Assembly (NCBI GenBank): GCA_041660385.1
Contig: JBAZWJ010000019.1
Location: 1 to 64,000, forward strand
Direction: 5' to 3'
Source of the DNA: DYJE01 sp041660385
GTDB taxonomy: Bacteria > Desulfobacterota > Desulfobacteria > Desulfobacterales > Desulfolunaceae
DNA length: 64,000 nucleotides
This document shows positions 50,656-57,711 of this stretch, piece by piece (position 1 is the first letter of the stretch; each line of letters begins with the position of its first letter). The notes under the pieces are model-generated. The model saw only the letters and a program-made list of their open reading frames with translations, ran no database searches and was not told the DNA's origin. The position numbers were made by a program, and so were the translations under genes.

Positions 50656-52317
50656 ATGAATCAGAATGAAATTCATTTTCTTGATGAGTTGAAGTATTGT
50701 GTGGAAAGAAGCGACATCGTCAAAGCCACTGCCCTTCTTCAGTTTTTTCCCGAACTCAGCTCTAAAGCACAGAAAAAGGTCCTGTACGAAGTTTTAAGGG
50801 CTCCAGACAAAACAGCATACCCCATGCTGGAGAGGCTTTCACGAGTTCCTGTATCTGACGACAAAGTCCGTGAAAGCATAACGGAACTGATCTATGAAAA
50901 ATCATACAACAACGAGGATCTGATCCTTGATTACATCCTGAAGAGCGATCAGGAAAACAAAAGCCTGTACATCCGAATCGCCGGAGAATTGAAAATCAAG
51001 GAGGCCATTGGCCCTCTGGAGGATATTCTTATAAACGAATTTGATACGGATATTCTTGAATCCACCATTGTCGCACTGGGCAAAATCGGCGATTCTTCCG
51101 CCTCATCCACCGTTGCCAAATACCTGCATGTCAGTGAATCAAGGCTTTATCTTGCCGCCATTTCTTCCTTGACTGAAATGGGCGGGGCTTCGGCCATCAA
51201 AAAGCTTTGTGAATGCCTGACCGGACTTTCGGATTTGGATCTGGTGATTGTGGATGCCCTGGCGCGGCTTCAGGACCAACTTTCCCTTGAAAAACTCTGT
51301 GAACTGTTGAGTTCTCAGTTTGTTGATCTTCGAAATGCCGCCATCGACCGTTTGATTGAAATCGGTCCCAAGGCCATACCTGTTGTCTGCGAAAATCTGA
51401 AAAGCGACGATTCGGATACATTGATCCATTCTTTGAACGTGCTGGGGAATATTGGAGATATCACGGCTCTTCCGGCGATTCAGAAAGTGATTTACAATGA
51501 ACCGGAAAACCCCAATGTCCGTTTTGCGGTCTATGAGGCCATGGAACGACTACCCTCGTCCAAGTCTGCTATCAGCCTTGCCCAGGGTCTCACCGATCCT
51601 GTGGAGTCCGTGAGCATGGCGGCAGCCAAGGCCATTGACAAGAATCTCTCAACCGTTCTCGTTGCGGGCATGCGCAACATGATCGAAGCCAAGGACGCTC
51701 AGTCTGAAAAAGTGGTGTCGACGCTGATTGATTCAGGCGCGGACAATGCCTTCAATTTTCTTCTGGATTCAGAGGCCTTTCAGAATTATGCGTTCAAACA
51801 CCTTACCGAAACAGCCCACCCGGACATTGTCACCCATTTTCTCGAACTTCTGAAGAAAAAGGGAGAAAAGAACCTTTCAAAGCGGATCAAAAGCGCCCTC
51901 AAACCGGAAGAACAGAGGAAAATCAGAATCATGGCCGTTGATGATTCCAAGATGATGCTGAAAATCTATATGAGAAAACTCCACGACATGGGCTACGATT
52001 CAGACACCTACGAATTTCCGGCCATGGCTATTGCCGCAGTGAAGGAAGCAAAACCGGATCTCCTGATCACCGATCTTAACATGCCTGATATTAACGGCAT
52101 CCAGATGAGCCAGGAAATCAGAAAAACATACAGTCAGAAAGAGCTTCCCATCATCATGATCACAACCCAGAGTGATATCGCCGGACAGTCCGTGACAAGT
52201 GAAAGCGGCCAGAAGGAAACCATCGTCCAGAAAGCGGGAATCAACCTTGTTCTTAACAAACCTTTTGAAGACACGGAGTTGAAAGAGGCTATCAATACGT
52301 TATTAAATCGTCAATAA
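50656..52317 (+). CDS. HEAT-repeat protein with C-terminal receiver domain
   Basis: 553 residues. The first about 400 form HEAT-like helical repeats (IRIAGELKIKEAIGPLEDIL, ESTIVALGKIGDSSASSTVA, IHSLNVLGNIGDITALPAIQ), a protein-binding solenoid. A receiver domain (about 423-553) has its phospho-acceptor at Asp473 in LLITDLNMPDING. The family is not a named Che protein. It is 16 bases after cheR and last in the operon, so it is probably the output regulator, binding a partner when phosphorylated by CheA. No CheY is present in the operon. Confidence 0.85.
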   Translation: MNQNEIHFLDELKYCVERSDIVKATALLQFFPELSSKAQKKVLYEVLRAPDKTAYPMLERLSRVPVSDDKVRESITELIYEKSYNNEDLILDYILKSDQENKSLYIRIAGELKIKEAIGPLEDILINEFDTDILESTIVALGKIGDSSASSTVAKYLHVSESRLYLAAISSLTEMGGASAIKKLCECLTGLSDLDLVIVDALARLQDQLSLEKLCELLSSQFVDLRNAAIDRLIEIGPKAIPVVCENLKSDDSDTLIHSLNVLGNIGDITALPAIQKVIYNEPENPNVRFAVYEAMERLPSSKSAISLAQGLTDPVESVSMAAAKAIDKNLSTVLVAGMRNMIEAKDAQSEKVVSTLIDSGADNAFNFLLDSEAFQNYAFKHLTETAHPDIVTHFLELLKKKGEKNLSKRIKSALKPEEQRKIRIMAVDDSKMMLKIYMRKLHDMGYDSDTYEFPAMAIAAVKEAKPDLLITDLNMPDINGIQMSQEIRKTYSQKELPIIMITTQSDIAGQSVTSESGQKETIVQKAGINLVLNKPFEDTELKEAINTLLNRQ

Positions 52318-52352
52318 TATACGCCAATATTTCATGCCGTTCCCTCAAGCAG

Positions 52353-52430
52353 GGCGGGCTATCGCCCAAATCGATATATAATAAACGTTTATGGTGATGC
52401 GGACAGGGCGACCGGTAGGGCGCCCCTACA
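52353..52430. repeat. Two palindromic units after the chemosensory operon
   Basis: GGGCGGGCTATCGCCC (52353-52368) and AGGGCGACCGGTAGGGCGCC...CTACA (52405-52430). The second reads TGTAGGGGCGCCC on the minus strand and is a diverged member of the GTAGGGG family. Confidence 0.5.
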
Positions 52431-52460
52431 GCCATCCCTCATTGGACGGTCTCCATTATT

Positions 52461-54740
52461 TTAACTTCCTTCCACCACCGGTTCTTCCGGCTTACCCTTC
52501 TCAATAATTTCGTATCGGTCCACTTTCTGGTAGCCTCTGGGCAGTTTTTTGCCGCGTAAACCCCGTGATCCGATATAACCGGCAAGATTTCCTTCTTTCA
52601 ACGTGAAATGGCGCTTGCCCGAATAGATCACAAGCTGGGCGTCAGCGGGTATCAGGAAGAGTGTTGACAGGATTTCTTCCCTCGTTTTTGCTTTTCGTGG
52701 GGATATGTTAATGATTTTGTTGCCTTTTCCTTTGGACAGGCTGGGCAGATCTTTCACGGGAAAAATCAGCATGCGGCCTTCGTTGGTGATGGCGGCAAGA
52801 AGCATGTCTTTGGGGCCGGAAAGCTTGATGGGCCGCAAGGGCTGGGCGTTTTCAGGCAGGCTCAGGACCACTTTGCCGTTTCTGTTTTTGGTGAACAGAT
52901 CGGAAAGGCTGGCGATAAAGCCGTAACCCGCATCACTGGCCATGAGGATCAGCTCATCAGGCTCGCCCATGATGGCATCGCAGACCGTGGATTCCGGTGG
53001 AACGCTGAGGCGACTCGTGATGGGTTCGCCCTGGCCGCGTGCAGATGGCAGGGCGTGGGCCATGAGGGAATAGGTCCGCCCGGTGGAATCCAGAATCACC
53101 ACGGGCTGGTCGCTTTTGCCGTAAACCACGCTTAACAGGTCGTCACCAGCTTTGAATTTGACCTTGCTTTCATCGTAATCGTGGCTTTTGGCCGCTCTGA
53201 TCCAGCCGTTTTTGGAAAGAACCACGGTGACGGGTTCGGTGGGCGTGATATCCGAAACGGTCATGGCCTGGGCTTCCATGCGTTCCACGATTGGCGAACG
53301 GCGGTCATCTCCATAGGCCTTGGCATCTTCCTTCAACTCTTTTCGGATCAGCTTGTTCATCTCTTTGGGGCTGGCCAGGATTTTTTCAAGACCATCCCTT
53401 TCGGTGGCCAGTTCGTCCTGTTCACCACGAATCTTCATTTCCTCAAGCTTGGCCAGATGACGGAGTTTCAGCTCCAGAATAGCTTCGGCCTGGATGTCGG
53501 TGATTCCGAACCGTTCCATCAGCACTGGTTTGGGGTGATCTTCGCTGCGGATGATGGCGATCACTTCGTCAATGTTGAGAAAAGCGATGAGAAGACCATC
53601 TAAAATGTGCAGCCGTTCTTTGACTTTTTCAAGGCGGCACATCAGCCGTTTGGTCACCACGTCACGGCGGAAGGTCAGCCATTCGGTGAGAATGACATCA
53701 AGACCCTTGACCTGGGGTTTCCCGTTCAGACCGATGAGGTTGATGTTCACCCTGTAATTCTTCTCAAGGTCCGTGGTGGCGAAAAGATGGGCCATGAGGC
53801 CGTCTTTGTCGATGCGGTTGGATCTGGGCACAATGACCAGACGGGTGGGTGATTCATGGTCCGACTCGTCCCTCAGATCTTCCACCATGGGTAGTTTTTT
53901 CGCCTGCATCTGGGCGGCGATCTGTTCCAGCACACGGGCTCCGGACACCTGGTGGGGCAATGCGGTGATCACAATGTCCCCATTTTCAACGGTATAAACG
54001 GCCCGCATTTTCACACTGCCGTTGCCGGTTTCGTACATGCTGATAATGCTGTCCGGCGATGAAATGATCTCCGCTTCCGTGGGGTAGTCCGGACCTTTGA
54101 CGAACTGACACAACTCAGGAACTTTGGCGCCCGGATGATCTAGAAGATAGATCAGGGCGTCCACAACTTCCCGAAGGTTGTGCGGCGGAATATCGGTGGC
54201 CATACCCACGGCAATGCCGGTGCTGCCGTTCAGCAACAAATTGGGCAGACGGGCCGGAAGCACTTCCGGTTCGTCCAGTGTTCCGTCGAAGTTGGGAATC
54301 CATTTCACAGCCCCCATGTTGACTTCGTTCAAAAGAACCTGGGCGTAATTGGAAAGCCGTGCTTCGGTGTACCGCATGGCGGCAAAGGATTTGGGATCAT
54401 CGGAAGACCCCCAGTTTCCCTGACCGTCCACCAGTGGATAGCGGTAGGAAAAAGGCTGGGCCATCAGCACCATAGCCTCATAACAGGCCGAATCCCCGTG
54501 GGGATGGAATTTACCCAGCACGTCACCCACGGTTCTTGCCGATTTCTTATGCTTGGCCGTGGCCCTTAAACCCAGCTCGCTCATGGCGTAAACAATCCGC
54601 CGCTGAACCGGTTTCAGCCCATCCCCGATATGGGGCAGCGCCCTGTCCAGAATAACGTACATGGAATATTCCAGGTACGCATTCTCCGTAAATATCTTTA
54701 ACGGGATCTGCTCGACCCCTTCCATGCTGAAATCACTCAT
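52461..54740 (-). CDS. parC: DNA topoisomerase IV subunit A
   Basis: 759-residue ParC cuts and rejoins DNA to decatenate chromosomes. The catalytic tyrosine is Tyr124 in AAMRYTEARLS. The N-terminus EYSMYVILDRALPHIGDGLKPVQRRI is typical, and a C-terminal beta-propeller begins near 500. AGGAAAG precedes the ATG. parE normally lies directly upstream; here it is 2.97 kb away, separated by the PHP/ATPase cassette. The interruption may have cut parE-parC co-transcription. Confidence 0.94.
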   Translation of the reverse strand: MSDFSMEGVEQIPLKIFTENAYLEYSMYVILDRALPHIGDGLKPVQRRIVYAMSELGLRATAKHKKSARTVGDVLGKFHPHGDSACYEAMVLMAQPFSYRYPLVDGQGNWGSSDDPKSFAAMRYTEARLSNYAQVLLNEVNMGAVKWIPNFDGTLDEPEVLPARLPNLLLNGSTGIAVGMATDIPPHNLREVVDALIYLLDHPGAKVPELCQFVKGPDYPTEAEIISSPDSIISMYETGNGSVKMRAVYTVENGDIVITALPHQVSGARVLEQIAAQMQAKKLPMVEDLRDESDHESPTRLVIVPRSNRIDKDGLMAHLFATTDLEKNYRVNINLIGLNGKPQVKGLDVILTEWLTFRRDVVTKRLMCRLEKVKERLHILDGLLIAFLNIDEVIAIIRSEDHPKPVLMERFGITDIQAEAILELKLRHLAKLEEMKIRGEQDELATERDGLEKILASPKEMNKLIRKELKEDAKAYGDDRRSPIVERMEAQAMTVSDITPTEPVTVVLSKNGWIRAAKSHDYDESKVKFKAGDDLLSVVYGKSDQPVVILDSTGRTYSLMAHALPSARGQGEPITSRLSVPPESTVCDAIMGEPDELILMASDAGYGFIASLSDLFTKNRNGKVVLSLPENAQPLRPIKLSGPKDMLLAAITNEGRMLIFPVKDLPSLSKGKGNKIINISPRKAKTREEILSTLFLIPADAQLVIYSGKRHFTLKEGNLAGYIGSRGLRGKKLPRGYQKVDRYEIIEKGKPEEPVVEGS

Positions 54741-54808
54741 ATCTTTCCTGATTATTTCCTGTGCCCGGCTTTCCCGCTTCCCTGCCGAACTGTTTTACAC
54801 CCATCGTA

Positions 54809-54857
54809 ATCGTAGGTCGGGTAGAGGTACGAAACCCGACAAATGACCCCATCCTTA
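54809..54857 (+). repeat. Left outer inverted repeat of the cassette (49 bp)
   Basis: ATCGTAGGTCGGGTAGAGG...ACGAAACCCGACAAATGACC and on to ATCCTTA. It matches the reverse complement of 57497-57545 with four substitutions. An inner GTCGGGT/ACCCGAC hairpin is kept by paired changes in the other copy (GTTGGGT/ACCCAAC). Confidence 0.85.
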
Positions 54858-54896
54858 AAATTCAACACCCTATCTTTTCTTCAAAATCCCCGCGCA

Positions 54897-54956
54897 CTCT
54901 CTCGTTCCCAGGATTCTCCTGGTAACGCATTTCAGGGAGGCTCTGCCTCCCAAGCC
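54897..54956 (+). repeat. CTCGTTCC repeat, copy 2 (left inner)
   Basis: CTCTCTCGTTCCCAGGATTC, then CAGGGAGGCTCTGCCTCCC. The first 12 bases and the GGAGGCTCTG-CTCC hairpin match the reverse complement of 57396-57450. Confidence 0.8.
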
Positions 54957-54994
54957 CCAAACTCATCGAAAGCCCATAAATGTATTAACTTCCA

Positions 54995-55041
54995 GACTAA
55001 CGTGCGGTTCAGGCGCGGCGTTTAGCCGTCGCCTGCAACCG
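54995..55041. other. attC-like hairpin next to the cassette genes
   Basis: GACTAAC (54995-55001) is followed by a 14-bp stem, GGTTCAGGCGCGGC (55006-55019) with GCCGTCGCCTGCAACC (55025-55040). It has two single-base bulges, both on one arm, and a GTTTA loop. Integron attC sites fold like this. The matching outer box (GTTRRRY) is poor: ATTATTG is found. It begins 2 bases past the small gene's stop and has no U-run. Confidence 0.4.
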
Positions 55042-55042
55042 A

Positions 55043-55345
55043 TTATTGTGATATGTCTTCGACATACTTCTTGTAATCATCAAGATATAACCTTTCTGAT
55101 TCATCAATGAATTCCTGTCTTCTATTTTCCAAGGCTTTTAAGTTGCTATATATACTTTTGTAAACAACTTGATGAGCCTGATTTTTTATTTTTTCTTCAT
55201 CATATGGTTCCAATTCTCCTGAGTTTTCCAAAACACTTTCCGTGATTCGGAGAAGGTCTTCTTTTGTAATTTTATCAATTACATCATAAGTCCCGTCTTT
55301 GGTTAAAAATTTCCCAACAGGCTCTTCAATTTTTAACAGCTTCAT
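55043..55345 (-). CDS. Cassette partner protein, unknown family (100 aa)
   Basis: 100 residues, acidic and mostly helical, with a likely coiled coil at the C-terminus (KALENRRQEFIDESERLYLDDY) and no membrane segment. Family not recognised. The ATG at 55345 has AGGAG 8 bases upstream and lies within the end of the ATPase gene (20-base overlap), so the two are coupled. Such small partners often regulate or recruit a large ATPase; whether this one is an inhibitor, adaptor or antitoxin is unknown. Base composition is more AT-rich than parE and parC, as is that of the ATPase gene. Confidence 0.78.
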   Translation of the reverse strand: MKLLKIEEPVGKFLTKDGTYDVIDKITKEDLLRITESVLENSGELEPYDEEKIKNQAHQVVYKSIYSNLKALENRRQEFIDESERLYLDDYKKYVEDISQ

Positions 55346-57350
55346 ATACCCCTCTCCTGATATCGTATGCATTTATTCCAGCTTCAAGTGAATTCAACAA
55401 TATGTCATGGTTACTCATGGTTGTTCCGTCAATGCATTTCAAATACTTATCAGTTGGATATCCAGAATATAACCGATAAATGTTTTCTCCATTTTCGGTT
55501 GATTTTTGTGCATACATAATGTAGTCAGGGTTAATTGAGGCTCCAACGCTATTGTTATGCGTAACAACAACCACAGGCATTTGATTCGAAATACTTTTAA
55601 TTATTGTGTTAACATCACTATTGAGAAATTTATTGTCGAAAGATGACTCTGGCTCATCCAATTGCAGTATGTCGTAGTTTTGTGCATCTTTGATTTCTTG
55701 TAACAGTCTGAATTCAGATCTCTCTCCTCCAGAAACATCTGTGCCATCTTTATTTATAATTCGGTATGTAATTTTCACGAATAATCGATGGATATCAGCA
55801 CTTTCAAGCTTATCGTGATTCTGAAGCGCTTGAAGAAATGAGTAAGGATTATCATAGACTGAAAGAGCTTCCTTAAATGCTGCTTTTCTTTTGATTGTTG
55901 AGGCCATTTCTGAAGCTTGTGAAAAAGGGCCTTTTGAAGCTACAATTCTAAAACCTTGAACTGGTTCATCAAAGATGATTTCCTCGTTTTGCAGGGCTTT
56001 TGCAATTTCATTGAATCGAGATACTTTCTTTTTATTCAATGCGATATCATACATATCGATACTTTCGACATGGGTTGCAGCAGTTCGCATTCTCAATCGA
56101 TCTTTTACGTCTTTAACTATTGAATTTACATAAGTTTTATTTTTATCTTGGGTAGTTTTAGCCCATAACCGTTTGATCAAATCGATTGCCAACGACTTAA
56201 GCGAAGCCAATTGAACATGAGCTTCTATAACTGATCTGTACTCAGTGTTTTCAATAAGGTGAATGACAGATGCTATTAGTTTTTTTAATCCATCACTACT
56301 GCTTATCGAGAATTCTAATTCTTCATATAATTTAACTTTAGAATAAACGTCACGCCGGTCAGCTTCTTCACCCGCCTTTAATAGAGTTGTGATGTATTCT
56401 GACAGGCGCCTGTCATCATTTTTAATATCGATTTTGGATACATCATCAACGATTGAACAAAAGCCAGACAAATACTTCTCAACAAACCTGCTCCTTTTAC
56501 GTTGTACCTCGCTATTAAAATGCTTTTCATCATCTTCATCGTTTTTTTGCACCAAGTCAAATTGCCTTATATACTTTATACGACTAAAAGCTCTGCTTAA
56601 ACTATCGAGACAGTGAGTTTTTCCAGATGACCTCTGACCTAAAATAACATTAAGGCCGGTTGAAATATGCTGCCCATTCACAAAAACCTGAAATAGTTTG
56701 TTGCCATCCTGTTTTGACAGAAATACTTTACCTTTATCTTGAAAACAGGATTTGATTGCGGATAAAGAAACTTCGCCACAATCAATAAAAGTTTGTCGTA
56801 TAGGTAATTCCGCCAGCCCATCCTTCATTCTTGTATCGCTAAAAAGAACCGGACAGAGTTTTTGAGCATCACGCATAGTTCTAACAAATTTCTTTGCGCT
56901 ATCCACCTCTCCTGCTGAAAAATATTGAAGTAAAGCCGAAAAATCAGATCCCTTTATTGCGGGAGATTTTTCATAGTGAGGGATTAAAAGATAATCTGAT
57001 AAATTACCAAAAATGGTTTTTAGCTCCTCAACCGTTATCGAATCAGATGTATCGTTTATTTTACATGATACTTGCTTGCATTTGGCCTCAAAGGAGGCCA
57101 AATCTTCTCCATCTGATATTAAAAGCAAATGGCCCGATGGAAGATCAATTTCAATGCCTGGGAAAATTTTTGCAGGAATATTTTCCTTAATTTGTCTAAA
57201 CTGGCTTACATCAAAAACATTATGATTAGTGATTGCAGCAATATCTATTTTCGAATCAATAATATATCGTTTGAGTTCATCCAAAGAGAAAGTAAAGTCA
57301 CTATCGTTGACTGTTTTTACAGTATGGATGTGAAGATCAACTTTTTTCAT
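55326..57350 (-). CDS. PHP-domain ABC/SMC-like ATPase (TrlF-like)
   Basis: 674 residues. The N-terminal PHP domain (about 1-225) has DLHIHT, ITNHNVFD and GIEIDLPSGH, a metal phosphoesterase fold. The ATPase follows: Walker A GQRSSGKT near 237-244, a long helical insert (about 260-520), the ABC signature SGGERS near 540, and Walker B ILQLDEPESSFD near 560, with a C-terminal histidine switch (VVVTHNNS). This Rad50/SMC-type arrangement fused to PHP resembles TrlF-family proteins, several of which occur in defence contexts. A DNA- or nucleotide-cleaving response to invasion is plausible. TAGGAGA precedes the ATG. The gene is AT-rich compared with parE/parC and is enclosed by inverted repeats. Confidence 0.87.
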   Translation of the reverse strand: MKKVDLHIHTVKTVNDSDFTFSLDELKRYIIDSKIDIAAITNHNVFDVSQFRQIKENIPAKIFPGIEIDLPSGHLLLISDGEDLASFEAKCKQVSCKINDTSDSITVEELKTIFGNLSDYLLIPHYEKSPAIKGSDFSALLQYFSAGEVDSAKKFVRTMRDAQKLCPVLFSDTRMKDGLAELPIRQTFIDCGEVSLSAIKSCFQDKGKVFLSKQDGNKLFQVFVNGQHISTGLNVILGQRSSGKTHCLDSLSRAFSRIKYIRQFDLVQKNDEDDEKHFNSEVQRKRSRFVEKYLSGFCSIVDDVSKIDIKNDDRRLSEYITTLLKAGEEADRRDVYSKVKLYEELEFSISSSDGLKKLIASVIHLIENTEYRSVIEAHVQLASLKSLAIDLIKRLWAKTTQDKNKTYVNSIVKDVKDRLRMRTAATHVESIDMYDIALNKKKVSRFNEIAKALQNEEIIFDEPVQGFRIVASKGPFSQASEMASTIKRKAAFKEALSVYDNPYSFLQALQNHDKLESADIHRLFVKITYRIINKDGTDVSGGERSEFRLLQEIKDAQNYDILQLDEPESSFDNKFLNSDVNTIIKSISNQMPVVVVTHNNSVGASINPDYIMYAQKSTENGENIYRLYSGYPTDKYLKCIDGTTMSNHDILLNSLEAGINAYDIRRGVYEAVKN

Positions 57351-57395
57351 TTAATCTCCTAAATGTTGAAGTTTACTTATTATCACAACAACCTT

Positions 57396-57450
57396 TGGAG
57401 TCAGAGCCTCCATGACAGTATTCCGAGGTGGAACATCGGAACGAGAGAGA
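57396..57450 (-). repeat. CTCGTTCC repeat, copy 3 (right inner, inverted)
   Basis: GGAGTCAGAGCCTCC (57397-57411) to GGAACGAGAGAG (57439-57450). Read on the minus strand it begins CTCTCTCGTTCC, as at 54897. Confidence 0.8.
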
Positions 57451-57496
57451 AATTTTCAAAAGTTTCTATCTCGGTTTTGCCACCTTCCGATTCTTC

Positions 57497-57545
57497 TAAG
57501 GATCGGGTCATTTGTTGGGTTTCGTTCCTCTACCCAACCTACGAT
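57497..57545 (-). repeat. Right outer inverted repeat of the cassette (49 bp)
   Basis: TAAGGATCGGGTCATTTGTT followed by GGGTTTCGTTCCTCTACCCA and ACCTACGAT. Reverse complement of 54809-54857 with four substitutions, two of which keep the inner hairpin paired. Confidence 0.85.
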
Positions 57546-57638
57546 AGTGTGCAGCAAACCCGTATTTATCATTCATAATTCAGGTCGTCGTTATGCTGCC
57601 AAGCCCATTTTCTACAACACATTCCGCTGTGCAACCCA

Positions 57639-57678
57639 TTCGACGTTGGACGTTGAGCGTTCGATGTTGGACGTTCAA
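57639..57678. repeat. GTTGGACGTT short tandem motif
   Basis: GACGTTGGACGTTGAGCGTT then CGATGTTGGACGTTCAA: four imperfect tandem steps of an about 10-bp unit. It lies between the cassette's right end and the parE stop. The rest of 57546-57711 shows no other feature. Confidence 0.5.
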
Positions 57679-57711
57679 TCCAAATGCTCCCATCCACCAT
57701 CACACCCCCCC

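Larger units (their letters stand above)
54809..57545. mobile_element. PHP/ABC-ATPase cassette bounded by nested inverted repeats
   Basis: Outer ends: 54809-54857 and 57497-57545 are 49-bp inverted repeats with about four mismatches. Inner ends: 54897-54956 and 57396-57450 are an inverted pair of the CTCGTTCC family. The 2.7 kb between holds two overlapping minus-strand genes. It splits parE from parC. No integrase or transposase is present, and no clear target duplication was found. Confidence 0.65.

Noticed and set aside
55006..55040. Intrinsic terminator for the cassette genes
   Set aside because: The stem is strong, but no U-run follows on the minus strand, so an attC-like or repeat origin was preferred.
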